Under the pieces are notes generated by a model. That model was given only the letters and a program-made list of their open reading frames with translations. It was not told where the DNA came from and made no database searches. The translations under genes and the position numbers were made by a program. Of a DNA stretch of 64,000 bases, positions 9,598-18,670 are shown piece after piece (position 1 is the first letter of the stretch; the number at the start of each line of letters is the position of its first letter). Source of the stretch: an uncultured Lachnospiraceae bacterium (GTDB lineage: Bacteria; Bacillota; Clostridia; Lachnospirales; Lachnospiraceae); contig CAMNQN010000001.1 in assembly GCA_946549155.1 (NCBI GenBank), positions 1 through 64,000 on the forward strand, read 5' to 3'.

Positions 9598-10189
9598 ATG
9601 GGCAGATTTGTAAATCCTGGAAACAGTGCGTTTCAGGTTGCTTTGAATTCGGAAATATATGTTGATAAAACGGGCCTTCTCGCATATACAAACAGGGTTA
9701 TAGATACGAATCAGACCTTGATTTGCAACAGCCGTCCGCGCCGCTTTGGTAAGTCGGTTACCGCTGATATGCTTGCAGCTTATTACAGCAGGGGCTGTGA
9801 TTCAGAACGGATGTTTTCCGGATTGGCGATTGGAAAAACGGAGACATTTAAAAGATATTTGAATAAGTATGATGCGGGGTGAATTCCAAAGCTATTGGAC
9901 ACAGACCGGGACTTATGAATCTATTGTACCATTGATTAACATGAACTTTGACGGACTGAAAACAGCTATTATTACAATGCTGTCAGGGCAGGAAGTAAAG
10001 GTCCGAACAAAATCCTACCAGAATGATATGGTTACCTTTAAGGGGAAGGACGATGTATTGACATCTCTGATTCACCTTGGCTATCTTGCCTTTGATCCCC
10101 AAAAACAGACGGCATTTATTCCTAATGAGGAAGTTCGCAGCGAGTTTTTAGACGCGGTTCAGGGAAATAATTGGAATGATTTTCATTGA
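9598..10189 (+). pseudogene. decayed AAA-ATPase-like (PF09820-type) gene
   Basis: The first part (9598-9882, good AGGAGGAGG site upstream) reads VDKTGLL and then SRPRRFGKSV, the usual start and P-loop-like motif of the AAA-ATPase_like family found in many copies in Clostridia and Bacteroidetes. It ends at a TGA. The second part (from about 9869, next frame) reads like a later region of the same family (YESIVPLINMNFDGLK, then LIHLGYLAFD, FIPNEEVRSEF). The family is normally more than 500 residues, so there is an internal deletion with a frameshift, and the C-terminal nuclease part is lost. It is probably not functional. Confidence 0.7.
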
Positions 10190-10216
10190 GAAACTAAAAA
10201 ATAAGAGGAGAATGTC

Positions 10217-10915
10217 TTGAAATTACTAATACTTATTCCGGCTTATAATGAGGCGGAGAATATTGAACGGGTAGTGAACAATTTAATAGAAAATTATCCT
10301 CAGTATGACTATGTAATCATAAACGACGGCTCCACAGATGCCACCAGAAAGGTGTGTGCCAGAAATAAGTACAATCTGTTGGATCTTCCGGTGAACGTGG
10401 GGCTGTCGGGGGCCATTAAAAGCGGTATGAGGTATGCCAACTATTATGGCTATGATTATGTGCTGCAGCTGGATGGGGATGGGCAGCATGATCCGAAATA
10501 TATCCAGAGTATGATTGATAAAATGATGGAGACCGACTGCGACATTGTCATTGGCTCCCGGTTTAAGACAGAAAGAAAGCCGGTGACCTCCCGCATGATC
10601 GGCAGCCAGATTTTGACCATGGCCATCTGGATGACCACAAAAGGGAAGTATATCGGGGACGTGACCTCAGGGATGCGTCTTTTCAATAAAAAGATGATCA
10701 AACGCTTTGGATACGATATGCATTACAGTCCGGAGCCGGATACGCTGGCTTATCTGCTGAACTGCGGTGTGAAGATTGAGGAGGTGCAGGTGACGATGTA
10801 TGAGCGGGTGGCGGGGGTAAGTTATTTGAATTTTAAGAACTCCGCCTGGTATATGCTGAAGATGCTGTTTTCTATATTGATTTTCCAGTGGTTCAGACAA
10901 CGAATTAAGGAGTGA
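10217..10915 (+). CDS. GacI/DPM1-like polyprenyl-phosphate glycosyltransferase
   Basis: A 232-residue GT2 enzyme with ILIPAYNEAENIERVV at the start, INDGSTD near 34-40 and the metal-binding DGD at 86-88 in QLDGDGQHD. The short form without C-terminal membrane helices plus a small membrane partner encoded next is the arrangement of GacI and GacJ of Streptococcus pyogenes, where GacI makes a polyprenyl-phosphate-sugar for side-chain addition. The start is TTG with AGAGGAG upstream. It is likely to feed a GT-C enzyme such as the DUF2142 protein encoded before it; that link is inference. Confidence 0.8.
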   Translation: MKLLILIPAYNEAENIERVVNNLIENYPQYDYVIINDGSTDATRKVCARNKYNLLDLPVNVGLSGAIKSGMRYANYYGYDYVLQLDGDGQHDPKYIQSMIDKMMETDCDIVIGSRFKTERKPVTSRMIGSQILTMAIWMTTKGKYIGDVTSGMRLFNKKMIKRFGYDMHYSPEPDTLAYLLNCGVKIEEVQVTMYERVAGVSYLNFKNSAWYMLKMLFSILIFQWFRQRIKE

Positions 10916-10921
10916 GTTTGT

Positions 10922-11353
10922 ATGTCGATTACCTTGAGAGTATTATTATTGGCAGCGGCGCTTGTGACAGCGGCGTGGATTTTAAGAAAAATAAGCAAGC
11001 TGAAGGTGAAAATGGAGGACGCCATTTTTTGGATTGTTTTCGCGGGGATATTGTGTATCCTGGCGATTTTTCCGGAAATATGCTATTGGATGACCAGTGT
11101 GTTGGGTGTGATGTCGCCGGCTAATCTGATTTTTCTGGTGATTATTTTTTTGCTGGTGGAAAAGGTGTTTACTCTTTCCATTATCGTTTCGCAGTTGGAA
11201 GACAAACTTCAGGTATTATCGGCGGAACTTGCTTTGCGGAACCATTCGGCGGAGAAACGGCTGAAGGAGACAGAGGAGACGCAGAGGAAAGAAGCGCCCG
11301 GAGAAAATGAGGACGTGTCGAAAAGAGAAGAAAACGAGGCAGCGAAAGGATGA
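10922..11353 (+). CDS. DUF2304 (GacJ-like) small membrane protein
   Basis: A 143-residue protein with three hydrophobic segments (about 1-20, 33-55, 65-88) followed by a charged, glutamate-rich tail of about 50 residues. The LVEKVFTLSIIVSQLEDKL stretch is typical of DUF2304. In group A Streptococcus the GacJ member of this family binds and stimulates the GT2 enzyme encoded beside it; here the partner gene lies six bases upstream. The tail is longer than in GacJ. Its last codons overlap the next start (ATGA). Confidence 0.8.
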   Translation: MSITLRVLLLAAALVTAAWILRKISKLKVKMEDAIFWIVFAGILCILAIFPEICYWMTSVLGVMSPANLIFLVIIFLLVEKVFTLSIIVSQLEDKLQVLSAELALRNHSAEKRLKETEETQRKEAPGENEDVSKREENEAAKG

Positions 11354-12150
11354 AACATTATTGTGAGAAGGATCATACATTCGTGGTCTGCGCTTATCAG
11401 GAAAGCCCTTATTTGAAGGAATGTATCTGTTCTGTTTTAAAACAGAACAGGAAAAGCCGGGTGTGTATTGTCACATCGACTCCTAACGAGCAAATAATCG
11501 GCATGGCCAGGAAGTACAAGCTTCCATTTTATGTCAATACAGGGGAAAAGGGCATTGCGGCGGATTGGAATTTTGCGGTGGACTGTGCGGATACGCCGTT
11601 GGTGACGATTGCACATCAGGACGATATTTATTGCCGGGATTATGCGGAGAATATTCTGGCAGCGTTAAATAAATGTACACATCCGCTGATTGCGTTTACG
11701 GACTATTGTGAGCTACGGAATGGGCAGACGGTAAAAAGAAATAAGCTTCTGGCGGTGAAGAGAATGCTGCTGTGTCCGCTGCGGATAAAGGTATTCTGGA
11801 AAAGCAGATGGATACGCCGCCGGATCTTGTCGCTGGGTTCTGCGATTTGCTGCCCTTCCGTGACTTTGGTGAAGGAACATTTGAATTTACCTGTATTTAA
11901 GAATAATATGAAAAGTAATGTGGACTGGCAGGCCTGGGAGGAGCTTTCCCGACAGGCGGGAGAATTTGCTTACGTTGCGAAACCATCCATGAAACACCGT
12001 ATCCATCAGGATTCCACCACGTCTTCCCTGCTGGAGAATCAGGCACGCAGGGAGGAGGATCTGATGATGTATCGGAAGTTCTGGCCCGGATGGATGGCTG
12101 ATTTTATAGAACGGTTTTATCAGAGGGCGGAGAAATCGAATAAATTGTAG
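11350..12150 (+). CDS. GT2 family glycosyltransferase
   Basis: A 266-residue enzyme with a divergent GT2 start (TFVVCAYQESPYLKECICSVL), a GIAADWNFAV segment that binds the nucleotide, and HQDD near residue 90 as the metal-binding motif. The later MKHRIHQDSTTS stretch is typical of a subgroup found next to DUF2304 genes in surface rhamnan loci. It is translationally coupled to the previous gene. After it, 12151-12282 holds no gene that I can support. Confidence 0.75.
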   Translation: MKHYCEKDHTFVVCAYQESPYLKECICSVLKQNRKSRVCIVTSTPNEQIIGMARKYKLPFYVNTGEKGIAADWNFAVDCADTPLVTIAHQDDIYCRDYAENILAALNKCTHPLIAFTDYCELRNGQTVKRNKLLAVKRMLLCPLRIKVFWKSRWIRRRILSLGSAICCPSVTLVKEHLNLPVFKNNMKSNVDWQAWEELSRQAGEFAYVAKPSMKHRIHQDSTTSSLLENQARREEDLMMYRKFWPGWMADFIERFYQRAEKSNKL

Positions 12151-12282
12151 ATACAAGGTGAATAAAAGAAGAAACGAAAAAGTAATAATTGCGGGGGAAA
12201 AGTAACAATGCTGTAATTAGAGACATGAAAGGAACCAAGAGGTTGGTAGAATGTATTAGTCGCAAAGGATCGAAATGCAAAT

Positions 12283-13272
12283 ATGAAAAAGGTATCCATT
12301 ATTATCCCGGTTTATAACAGTGAAAAATATGTGGAAGCATGCCTGCGCTCTATAATGAAACAAACTTTTTCGAATCTGGAGATTATCGTAATAGATGACG
12401 GTAGCCAGGACGGTAGCCGGGATATTCTGGATGGGCTGGCGGCGGAGGATCAAAGAATCCGTTTGATTCATCAGCCAAATGGCGGGGTGGCGGCTGCCAG
12501 AAACCGTGGGTTGGATATGGCCTGCGGAGAATATCTGACATTCATAGACGGGGATGATTATGTAAGCGAAGATTACATCGAGCGCTTGTACAACTGTGCA
12601 GAAAGTGAAGCAGCGGATATGGTTATCTGCGGTTTAAAGTATGTTACAGAGGATGGGAAAATTTTACGGGAACTGATTCCGGATGAATATCAGAGAATAG
12701 AACGGGAAGAGTGGACGTTTCGAATCTCTGCGGTATGTTCCCATTTTTACAGAAGGGAGATTTGGGAGAACTATTCGATTCGTTTCCAGCCTGGAGAAAG
12801 AGGAGAAGATATGCCAATCTCCTTGTTTTTTAGCGCAGTTTGCGATAGAATAAGTATATTGCCTGAGTCCGGCTATTATTATGTCCAACATCAGGCATCG
12901 GCCACCCACAATTTCAGAGGGCTTCGGAACTATCAGCTTCCTTACCAGGCATTAGAGAATATATTAAAGAAAATTCAGACAATAGGAATAACAAACAGTC
13001 CGGAATTTTATGAATTGTTTGTGCTGCGGATTTTGGCTACCTGTTACTTTGATCTGGCCAGGGGCGCCACGAGAGAGGATATGACGAAGCTGTGCGGCTA
13101 TATCGTGCGTATCATGGAAACTTATTTCCCGGGGTATTACCGCAATAAAAAAGCAAAGCTTTTTTCACCGGTCAGGGTTCCTTTTGTGCAGAAGGCAGCG
13201 GTTTGGATTTTGAGCATATTGGTAAGGACGCGGCTGCTTTATCCCGCCGCCTGCGTCATACGCCGCTTATAA
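12283..13272 (+). CDS. GT2 family glycosyltransferase
   Basis: A 329-residue family 2 glycosyltransferase: VSIIIPVYNSEKYVEAC at 4-20, VIDDGSQDGS, GGVAAARNRGLD and DGDD near 90-93. The middle (GERGEDMPISLFF) holds the usual acceptor-side ED pair of the WcaA/EpsJ-like group. The C-terminus is a hydrophobic/basic stretch that may touch the membrane. The start is ATG with AAAGGAT upstream. The substrate is unknown. Confidence 0.85.
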   Translation: MKKVSIIIPVYNSEKYVEACLRSIMKQTFSNLEIIVIDDGSQDGSRDILDGLAAEDQRIRLIHQPNGGVAAARNRGLDMACGEYLTFIDGDDYVSEDYIERLYNCAESEAADMVICGLKYVTEDGKILRELIPDEYQRIEREEWTFRISAVCSHFYRREIWENYSIRFQPGERGEDMPISLFFSAVCDRISILPESGYYYVQHQASATHNFRGLRNYQLPYQALENILKKIQTIGITNSPEFYELFVLRILATCYFDLARGATREDMTKLCGYIVRIMETYFPGYYRNKKAKLFSPVRVPFVQKAAVWILSILVRTRLLYPAACVIRRL

Positions 13273-13281
13273 GGAGAATAA

Positions 13282-14154
13282 ATGGACATTGTAAGTTTTG
13301 TGATCCTGCATTATAAAGATTTGGCGGCAACGGACCGGTGCGTTCAGTCGATTTTGCGCATGGAGCAGCAGGAAAGGATTCGCATTGTCATTGTGGATAA
13401 TGATATTTGTGAAAGCGAGGAAAAACGCGAAGTTCTGCATCGGAAGTATGCGAGGGAAAAAAGAATCGATGTGCTGAAGATAAAAGAAAATGGGGGATTT
13501 TCCTATGCCAATAACCGGGGATACCGGTACGCCAGAGAAAAACAGCGGGCTTCTTTTATTCTGGTATTGAATAATGATATCGAGTTTGTGCAGGACGATT
13601 TTATCAGTCGGCTGGATGATAGCTATAAGGAGTATTCCTGCCATGTACTGGGACCGGATGTGATGCGAAGGAGTACGGGTGAGCATCAAAATCCCATGGA
13701 TCAGCGCATTCGTACAAGAGAAGAGGCGGAATATACGATCCGAATGAACCACAGAGCTTTAAAGTATTATGCTGTATTGTACCCGCTTCTGTATTGGAAG
13801 AATAAGAGGAACAAAAGAAAACAGACAAAAATCAAAAGAAAGAATCAGGGATATTATCAGTCTGTGCAGAAAAATATTGTTCCCTTTGGAGCCTGTCTTA
13901 TCTTTACACCGAAGTTTGTGACGGAAGAAACCATTGCCTTTTATCCGGAAACGCGATTTTATTATGAAGAGTATCTATTGACGTACCGCTGCCAGAAGAG
14001 GGGATATGAAATAATATATGATCCGGCTCTGAAGGCTGTGCACGAAAGCGGAACTGCCACAAGAAAAAGCCTAGGCAGTGAGAAAAGACGGCTGCGGTTT
14101 ATGATGGAGCGGGTTGCGGAGGCCTGTGAGGTATACAGAGAAACAATAAAATAA
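13282..14154 (+). CDS. GT2 family glycosyltransferase (rhamnosyltransferase-like)
   Basis: A 290-residue enzyme of the WcaE/rhamnosyltransferase-like GT2 branch: SFVILHYKDLAATDRCVQSI at the start, VIVDND, GGFSYANNRGYRYA and the LNND metal motif near residue 96. YYEEYLLTYRCQKRGYEIIY with its E-E pair is the catalytic-base region of this branch, and HESGTATRKS follows. AAGGAG lies just upstream of the ATG. The donor cannot be fixed from sequence. Confidence 0.85.
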   Translation: MDIVSFVILHYKDLAATDRCVQSILRMEQQERIRIVIVDNDICESEEKREVLHRKYAREKRIDVLKIKENGGFSYANNRGYRYAREKQRASFILVLNNDIEFVQDDFISRLDDSYKEYSCHVLGPDVMRRSTGEHQNPMDQRIRTREEAEYTIRMNHRALKYYAVLYPLLYWKNKRNKRKQTKIKRKNQGYYQSVQKNIVPFGACLIFTPKFVTEETIAFYPETRFYYEEYLLTYRCQKRGYEIIYDPALKAVHESGTATRKSLGSEKRRLRFMMERVAEACEVYRETIK

Positions 14155-14172
14155 CAAGGACTGCCGAGACAG

Positions 14173-15231
14173 ATGAAGAAAAAAATATTGTATTTAATGG
14201 GAATTGACTGGTACTGGATAAAACAGCGTCCGCAAATGATAGCGATAGAATTGGATAAAGAATATTCTGTGACGGTAGTATATCTATCGGAGATTTTCAA
14301 TAAGGCCAGTTTAAGACAGGAAAGGGATGAGCTGAAACGATGCAAAAGTGTACCGGCGCTTCCATACCGTGATAAAAACAGAGTGGTATCTTATGTGGAA
14401 AAACTTCTGATGCGGTGGGCCATAGGGGATATACGCCAATATGACATTATCTGGGTGGGACATCCTAATTTATATAAATATATTTCTCCGAAATATGGCG
14501 GAAAAATCGTGTATGACTGCATGGATGATCATGCGGCTCTCTGCGGGGATTATAAAATACGGAGTGAAATAGAAAAGAATGAAAAAAAACTGGTGAGAGG
14601 TTCCGACATTGTTTTTGCTACCAGTCAGGTTCTAAAAAGAAAAATGGAAGCTGCCGGGGGGCAGGGGAAAACCTTTTTAAACAGGAACGGATTTCAGTGT
14701 GACCATATTTATCCGCCGCAAACAGCGAAAAAAAAAGACAGATATAAAATCGGATATATTGGTACGATTGCGGAGTGGATGGACTTTGATTTGATTCAGG
14801 CCAGCTTAAAGGCTAATTCTCAGATAGAGTATCGTTTTGTGGGTCCTGTTAGTGGTTTTGATATTCCGGAACATCCCAGGATTTTTTATGAAGGTATTGT
14901 GGAGCATAGTCAGCTATATGAAAAAACGAAGGATTATGATTGCCTGATTATGCCGTTTATTGTGAATGATATCGTGTTAGCCGTGGATCCGGTTAAGCTT
15001 TACGAATATATCAGCATGGGTAAATGTGTGATATCTGTATGGTATGAAGAGGTTGACCGGTTTGAACCGTTTGTCTATTTTTATCGAAATCAGAAGGAAT
15101 TTGTGGAACTATTATTAAAGTTATGCGATAATGGATTTCGACCTAAGTACAATGCGGAACAGCAGAAAGAGTTTTTAGAAGTTAATTCATGGGAAATGCG
15201 ATATAGAGAAATAAGGAAGAGGGTGGAATAG
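14173..15231 (+). CDS. TuaH-like GT4/GT1 glycosyltransferase
   Basis: A 352-residue GT-B enzyme. The early motif IKQRPQMIAIEL (about 16-27) and VYDCMDDHAALC near 117 are hallmarks of the group annotated as teichuronic acid glycosyltransferase TuaH-like. The second Rossmann half begins at YKIGYIGTIAEWMDFDLI, and DYDCLIMPFIVNDIVLAVDPVKLYEY is the donor-binding loop. Two more members of this group lie downstream (16547 and the middle of the 19990 gene). The region after it (15232-15404) holds only an untranslated leader that I can see. Confidence 0.8.
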   Translation: MKKKILYLMGIDWYWIKQRPQMIAIELDKEYSVTVVYLSEIFNKASLRQERDELKRCKSVPALPYRDKNRVVSYVEKLLMRWAIGDIRQYDIIWVGHPNLYKYISPKYGGKIVYDCMDDHAALCGDYKIRSEIEKNEKKLVRGSDIVFATSQVLKRKMEAAGGQGKTFLNRNGFQCDHIYPPQTAKKKDRYKIGYIGTIAEWMDFDLIQASLKANSQIEYRFVGPVSGFDIPEHPRIFYEGIVEHSQLYEKTKDYDCLIMPFIVNDIVLAVDPVKLYEYISMGKCVISVWYEEVDRFEPFVYFYRNQKEFVELLLKLCDNGFRPKYNAEQQKEFLEVNSWEMRYREIRKRVE

Positions 15232-15404
15232 GAGCTAAAGAGTTTTTATTGCGAAGGTTTTGGTATAGTTTTGATGATATATTCAGAAGGTGTTGTTATT
15301 CGCTTATAGATCCATTAGATTGGATATTGGCGGATATAATTACATTATAGAAATTTTTGACATTACAAGGAAGGAGTGGCCAAGAAACTTGGCGAATGAG
15401 TTTT

Positions 15405-16517
15405 ATGAAAGTTATGAGTATATTTGGGACGCGTCCCGAAGCGATTAAGATGTGTCCGTTAGTAAAGGAGCTGGAAAAAACAGAAGGAATTGAGAGCGTT
15501 GTGTGTTTGACTGGTCAGCATAGAGAAATGTTGCAGCAGGTTATAGATATTTTTGGTACGAAAGTAAAATATAATCTTGATATTATGAAGCCTCGTCAGA
15601 CATTGACAACAATTACCAGCAGTATTTTGGAAAAGATTGAGCCTGTGCTCATAAAGGAGAAACCGGATATAGTTTTGGTTCATGGTGATACCACTACTTC
15701 TTTTGTAGTAGCATTGGCAGCATTTTACCAGCAAATACCGGTTGGACACGTGGAAGCAGGCCTGAGAACCTTCGATAAATATTCTCCTTTTCCAGAGGAA
15801 ATGAACCGTAACTTAACGGGGAAAATTGCGGAGTTGCATTTTGCTCCGACGGAAAATAATAGGAAAAACCTGGAGAGAGAAGGCGTCACTAGGAATGTAT
15901 TTGTAACAGGTAATACTGTAATTGATGCATTCCAGACGACGGTTAAAACGAATTATGTATTTAAAGATGAGACACTTAGAAACTTGGATTTAAAAAACAA
16001 AAAATGTGTTCTAATGACAGCACATAGGAGAGAAAATCTGGGACAGCCTTTGGAAAATATTTGTAATGCTGTTAAACGGTTGGCAGAAAAGTATGAAGAT
16101 ATGATTTTTGTTTATCCGGTGCATTTAAATCCAGCGGTGCGAGATACGGCAAATGAAATTCTTGGTGATACAGAGAATGTTTATCTTATTCCGCCTGTGG
16201 ACGTGGAGGATATGCATAACATCATGGATCGTAGTTTTTTGGTAATGACGGATTCTGGCGGCTTACAGGAGGAGGCTCCTGCGTGCGGTGTACCGGTGCT
16301 TGTTTTGCGCACGGAAACGGAAAGGCCGGAGGCTGTGAGAGCGGGCACCGTAAAGGTAGTGGGAGTAGATGAGCAGGTTATTTTTGACGAGGCAGTCAAT
16401 TTAATTGAAAACAGAGCAGAATATGAGAAAATGGCTAAAGCCGTAAATCCATATGGAGATGGGCATGCTAGTGAGAGAATTGTAGATCATATTCTTTGTT
16501 GGAACAAAAATATTTAG
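15405..16517 (+). CDS. wecB: UDP-N-acetylglucosamine 2-epimerase (non-hydrolysing)
   Basis: A 370-residue enzyme interconverting UDP-GlcNAc and UDP-ManNAc, a precursor of ManNAc linkage units and ManNAc-containing glycans. The N-terminus MKVMSIFGTRPEAIKMCPL is almost invariant in the family. Other clear motifs are LTGQHREML, VHGDTTTSFV, HVEAGLRT, PEEMNR, VTGNTVID, TAHRREN and TDSGGLQEE. The start could be 15396 or 15405. Neither is well placed from the AAGGAAGGAG at about 15369; I choose 15405 because relatives begin there. From this gene the base composition becomes AT-rich. Confidence 0.93.
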   Translation: MKVMSIFGTRPEAIKMCPLVKELEKTEGIESVVCLTGQHREMLQQVIDIFGTKVKYNLDIMKPRQTLTTITSSILEKIEPVLIKEKPDIVLVHGDTTTSFVVALAAFYQQIPVGHVEAGLRTFDKYSPFPEEMNRNLTGKIAELHFAPTENNRKNLEREGVTRNVFVTGNTVIDAFQTTVKTNYVFKDETLRNLDLKNKKCVLMTAHRRENLGQPLENICNAVKRLAEKYEDMIFVYPVHLNPAVRDTANEILGDTENVYLIPPVDVEDMHNIMDRSFLVMTDSGGLQEEAPACGVPVLVLRTETERPEAVRAGTVKVVGVDEQVIFDEAVNLIENRAEYEKMAKAVNPYGDGHASERIVDHILCWNKNI

Positions 16518-16546
16518 GCATTATTTTGACGGAGAGCGCAATTGGA

Positions 16547-17830
16547 ATGAAAAAGATAATCGGTATTTGCAAAAAGATATATCTGGGGCAGGGAATAAGG
16601 GGATTATTTACAATTTTTCTTAGAGCATTCCAAATTAGGCTGTTTAATTTGAGTATATATCCTTTATGTAAGTCTTTTTATAGAAGAAAACTTAAGGATG
16701 TAATTAGTACAAAATATGATAGGGTTGTAATATGGAATAATGGCTTTGGGTGGAATGTTACTTTATTTCAAAGGCCGCAGCATATTGCCAAGGCATTATC
16801 GAAACAGGGTTCATTAGTTTTTTATGAGGTGACGCGTAGGACAGATAAGGAAGTGCATTCATTTAAAAAAATTAGTGAAAATCTTTTTCTAATTAATCGC
16901 GAAAATAGGAGCTTTCGTCATATTTTGTTTGATGAGTTGTCACAAATAGAAATACCGAAATATATGCAAATATATTCAACAGAGTTAGAATTGTCGGCGC
17001 ATGAATTGGGAGAATTTATGGATGCTGGTTTTAATATACTTTATGAATATATTGATGACATTCATCCGGATATCTCAGGGACTAAAACAGTTCCTGAGAA
17101 TATCCTTTCTAAGTATAATTTTGTGATGAGCCATTCTGAAATTCCAGTTGTTGTTACTGCTGATCGATTAAAAGAAGATGTTGAAAAACACCGAGGAAAC
17201 AGGAATCTTGCGTATTCGACAAATGGGGTGGATTATGAGCATTTTTCAGAAGTTCCTAAAGTTGACAAAAAGGATTTAACTCCACAATTTGAAAAGGTTA
17301 TAGATTCAGGAAAAGTGATTATTGGATATTATGGAGCGTTGGCGTCTTGGTTTGATTATCAACTAGTAAAAGAGGTGGCGAAAAAGAGAAAAGATGTTGT
17401 GTTTGTTTTAATAGGTAAAATTTATGATGAACAATATTCTAAGATGGGGTTAGAAGATTACGATAATATTGTCTATTGCGGAGAAGTTCCCTATGATAAA
17501 TTGCCCTTATTTGCGTGTTATTTTGATATTTGTACGATACCATTTATAGTTAATGAGCTGACGAATGCAACTTCTCCACTAAAACTATTTGAATACATGG
17601 CATTAAAGAAGCCGATTATTACAACTGGAATGTATGAATGCAGAAAATATAGATCTGTTATGATAGCAAATGACAGTGATGATTTTTGCAGACAAATCGA
17701 TAATGCTGTAAAATATATTAATATGGGGGATAAGGAGTATTATGCTCTTTTAGAGAAAGAAGCTTTGGAAAATACGTGGGATTCGAAGGCCAAAAGTATT
17801 GTGGATATGTTAAGAAAATTTGAAGGATGA
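16547..17830 (+). CDS. TuaH-like GT-B glycosyltransferase
   Basis: A 427-residue GT-B enzyme of the same QRPQ group as the one at 14173. NVTLFQRPQHIAKALSKQG lies near residue 80, YEYIDDIHPDI near 165, and the second half starts at IGYYGALASWFDYQLVKE, with CTIPFIVNELTNATSPLKLFEY as the donor loop. I choose the ATG at 16547 (GGAGAG upstream) because the in-frame extension to 16496 overlaps the epimerase end and looks unlike coding sequence. It is AT-rich like its neighbours. Confidence 0.8.
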   Translation: MKKIIGICKKIYLGQGIRGLFTIFLRAFQIRLFNLSIYPLCKSFYRRKLKDVISTKYDRVVIWNNGFGWNVTLFQRPQHIAKALSKQGSLVFYEVTRRTDKEVHSFKKISENLFLINRENRSFRHILFDELSQIEIPKYMQIYSTELELSAHELGEFMDAGFNILYEYIDDIHPDISGTKTVPENILSKYNFVMSHSEIPVVVTADRLKEDVEKHRGNRNLAYSTNGVDYEHFSEVPKVDKKDLTPQFEKVIDSGKVIIGYYGALASWFDYQLVKEVAKKRKDVVFVLIGKIYDEQYSKMGLEDYDNIVYCGEVPYDKLPLFACYFDICTIPFIVNELTNATSPLKLFEYMALKKPIITTGMYECRKYRSVMIANDSDDFCRQIDNAVKYINMGDKEYYALLEKEALENTWDSKAKSIVDMLRKFEG

Positions 17831-17840
17831 TGAATTTATT

Positions 17841-18650
17841 ATGAAGACTATTGCGTATGGAGCAGAACTTATTAGAGGTATCGCGAGAAACAGGGGGCTA
17901 TTATTAGAGTTTGCGGGCAAAGATTTTCAACGTAGATTTGCAGGGTCGTATTTTGGGGTAATATGGGGAGTTTTGCAGCCGTTATTAACGGTTTTTGTCT
18001 ATTGGAGTGTATTTCAATTTGCATTTAAAAGTGGACCAGTAAATGGAGTACCATTTGTGTTATGGTTTATGTGTGGCATTGTTCCTTGGCTTTTTTTTGC
18101 AGAAGCATTTCCGATGGCTAGTAATTGTTATTTGGAATATAGTTATTTAGTAAAAAAGGTAGTATTTAATTTAGATATTTTGCCCCTAGTTAAAATTTTT
18201 TCATGTATGGTTGTACATTTGCTGTTTTCGTTATTGATACTGGTTTTTTGTATTGTGTTTGGATATTTCCCTGGAATTTATTTGGTGCAGTTATTATATT
18301 ATTGGGTGGCATTGGTTGCGTTAATATATGCTATTTCAATAATTACCTCTTCTATTATTGTGTTTTTTAGAGACTTAAATCAGCTGATTAGTATTATTTT
18401 GTTGGTAGGAATGTGGGCGACTCCCATTGCGTGGAATTTGTCTGTATTGCCAGAAAAGTATCAATCGATACTTAAATGGAACCCCATATATTATATTGTA
18501 GAAGGATATAGGGATACCTTTGTAAATAATGTATGGTTTTGGGAAAAAATAGATTTAACGATACGTTATTGGGTAATATTAGTTGTTTTGTATTTTATTG
18601 GACTTTCTTTATATAGAAGATTAAAACCGCGTTTTGCAGACGTATTATGA
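17841..18650 (+). CDS. second polymer-export ABC transporter permease
   Basis: A 269-residue ABC-2 permease with about six membrane segments. The cytoplasmic start KDFQRRFAGSYFGVIWGVLQ (about 27-46) is the family signature, and WATPIAWNLSVLP is the late motif. It pairs with the Wzt-type ATPase encoded next. The start is set at ATG 17841 with GAAGGA upstream; a TTG at 17820 inside the previous gene is possible. It is only distantly like the permease at 1408, so the window carries two separate exporters. Confidence 0.88.
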   Translation: MKTIAYGAELIRGIARNRGLLLEFAGKDFQRRFAGSYFGVIWGVLQPLLTVFVYWSVFQFAFKSGPVNGVPFVLWFMCGIVPWLFFAEAFPMASNCYLEYSYLVKKVVFNLDILPLVKIFSCMVVHLLFSLLILVFCIVFGYFPGIYLVQLLYYWVALVALIYAISIITSSIIVFFRDLNQLISIILLVGMWATPIAWNLSVLPEKYQSILKWNPIYYIVEGYRDTFVNNVWFWEKIDLTIRYWVILVVLYFIGLSLYRRLKPRFADVL

Positions 18651-18670
18651 TTAAGAAGTAAGGAAATGAT

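Noticed and set aside
15232..15404. Possible gene fragment before the epimerase
   Set aside because: One frame reads some protein-like residues (EIFDITRKEWPRNL), but no family could be named and there is no start signal.
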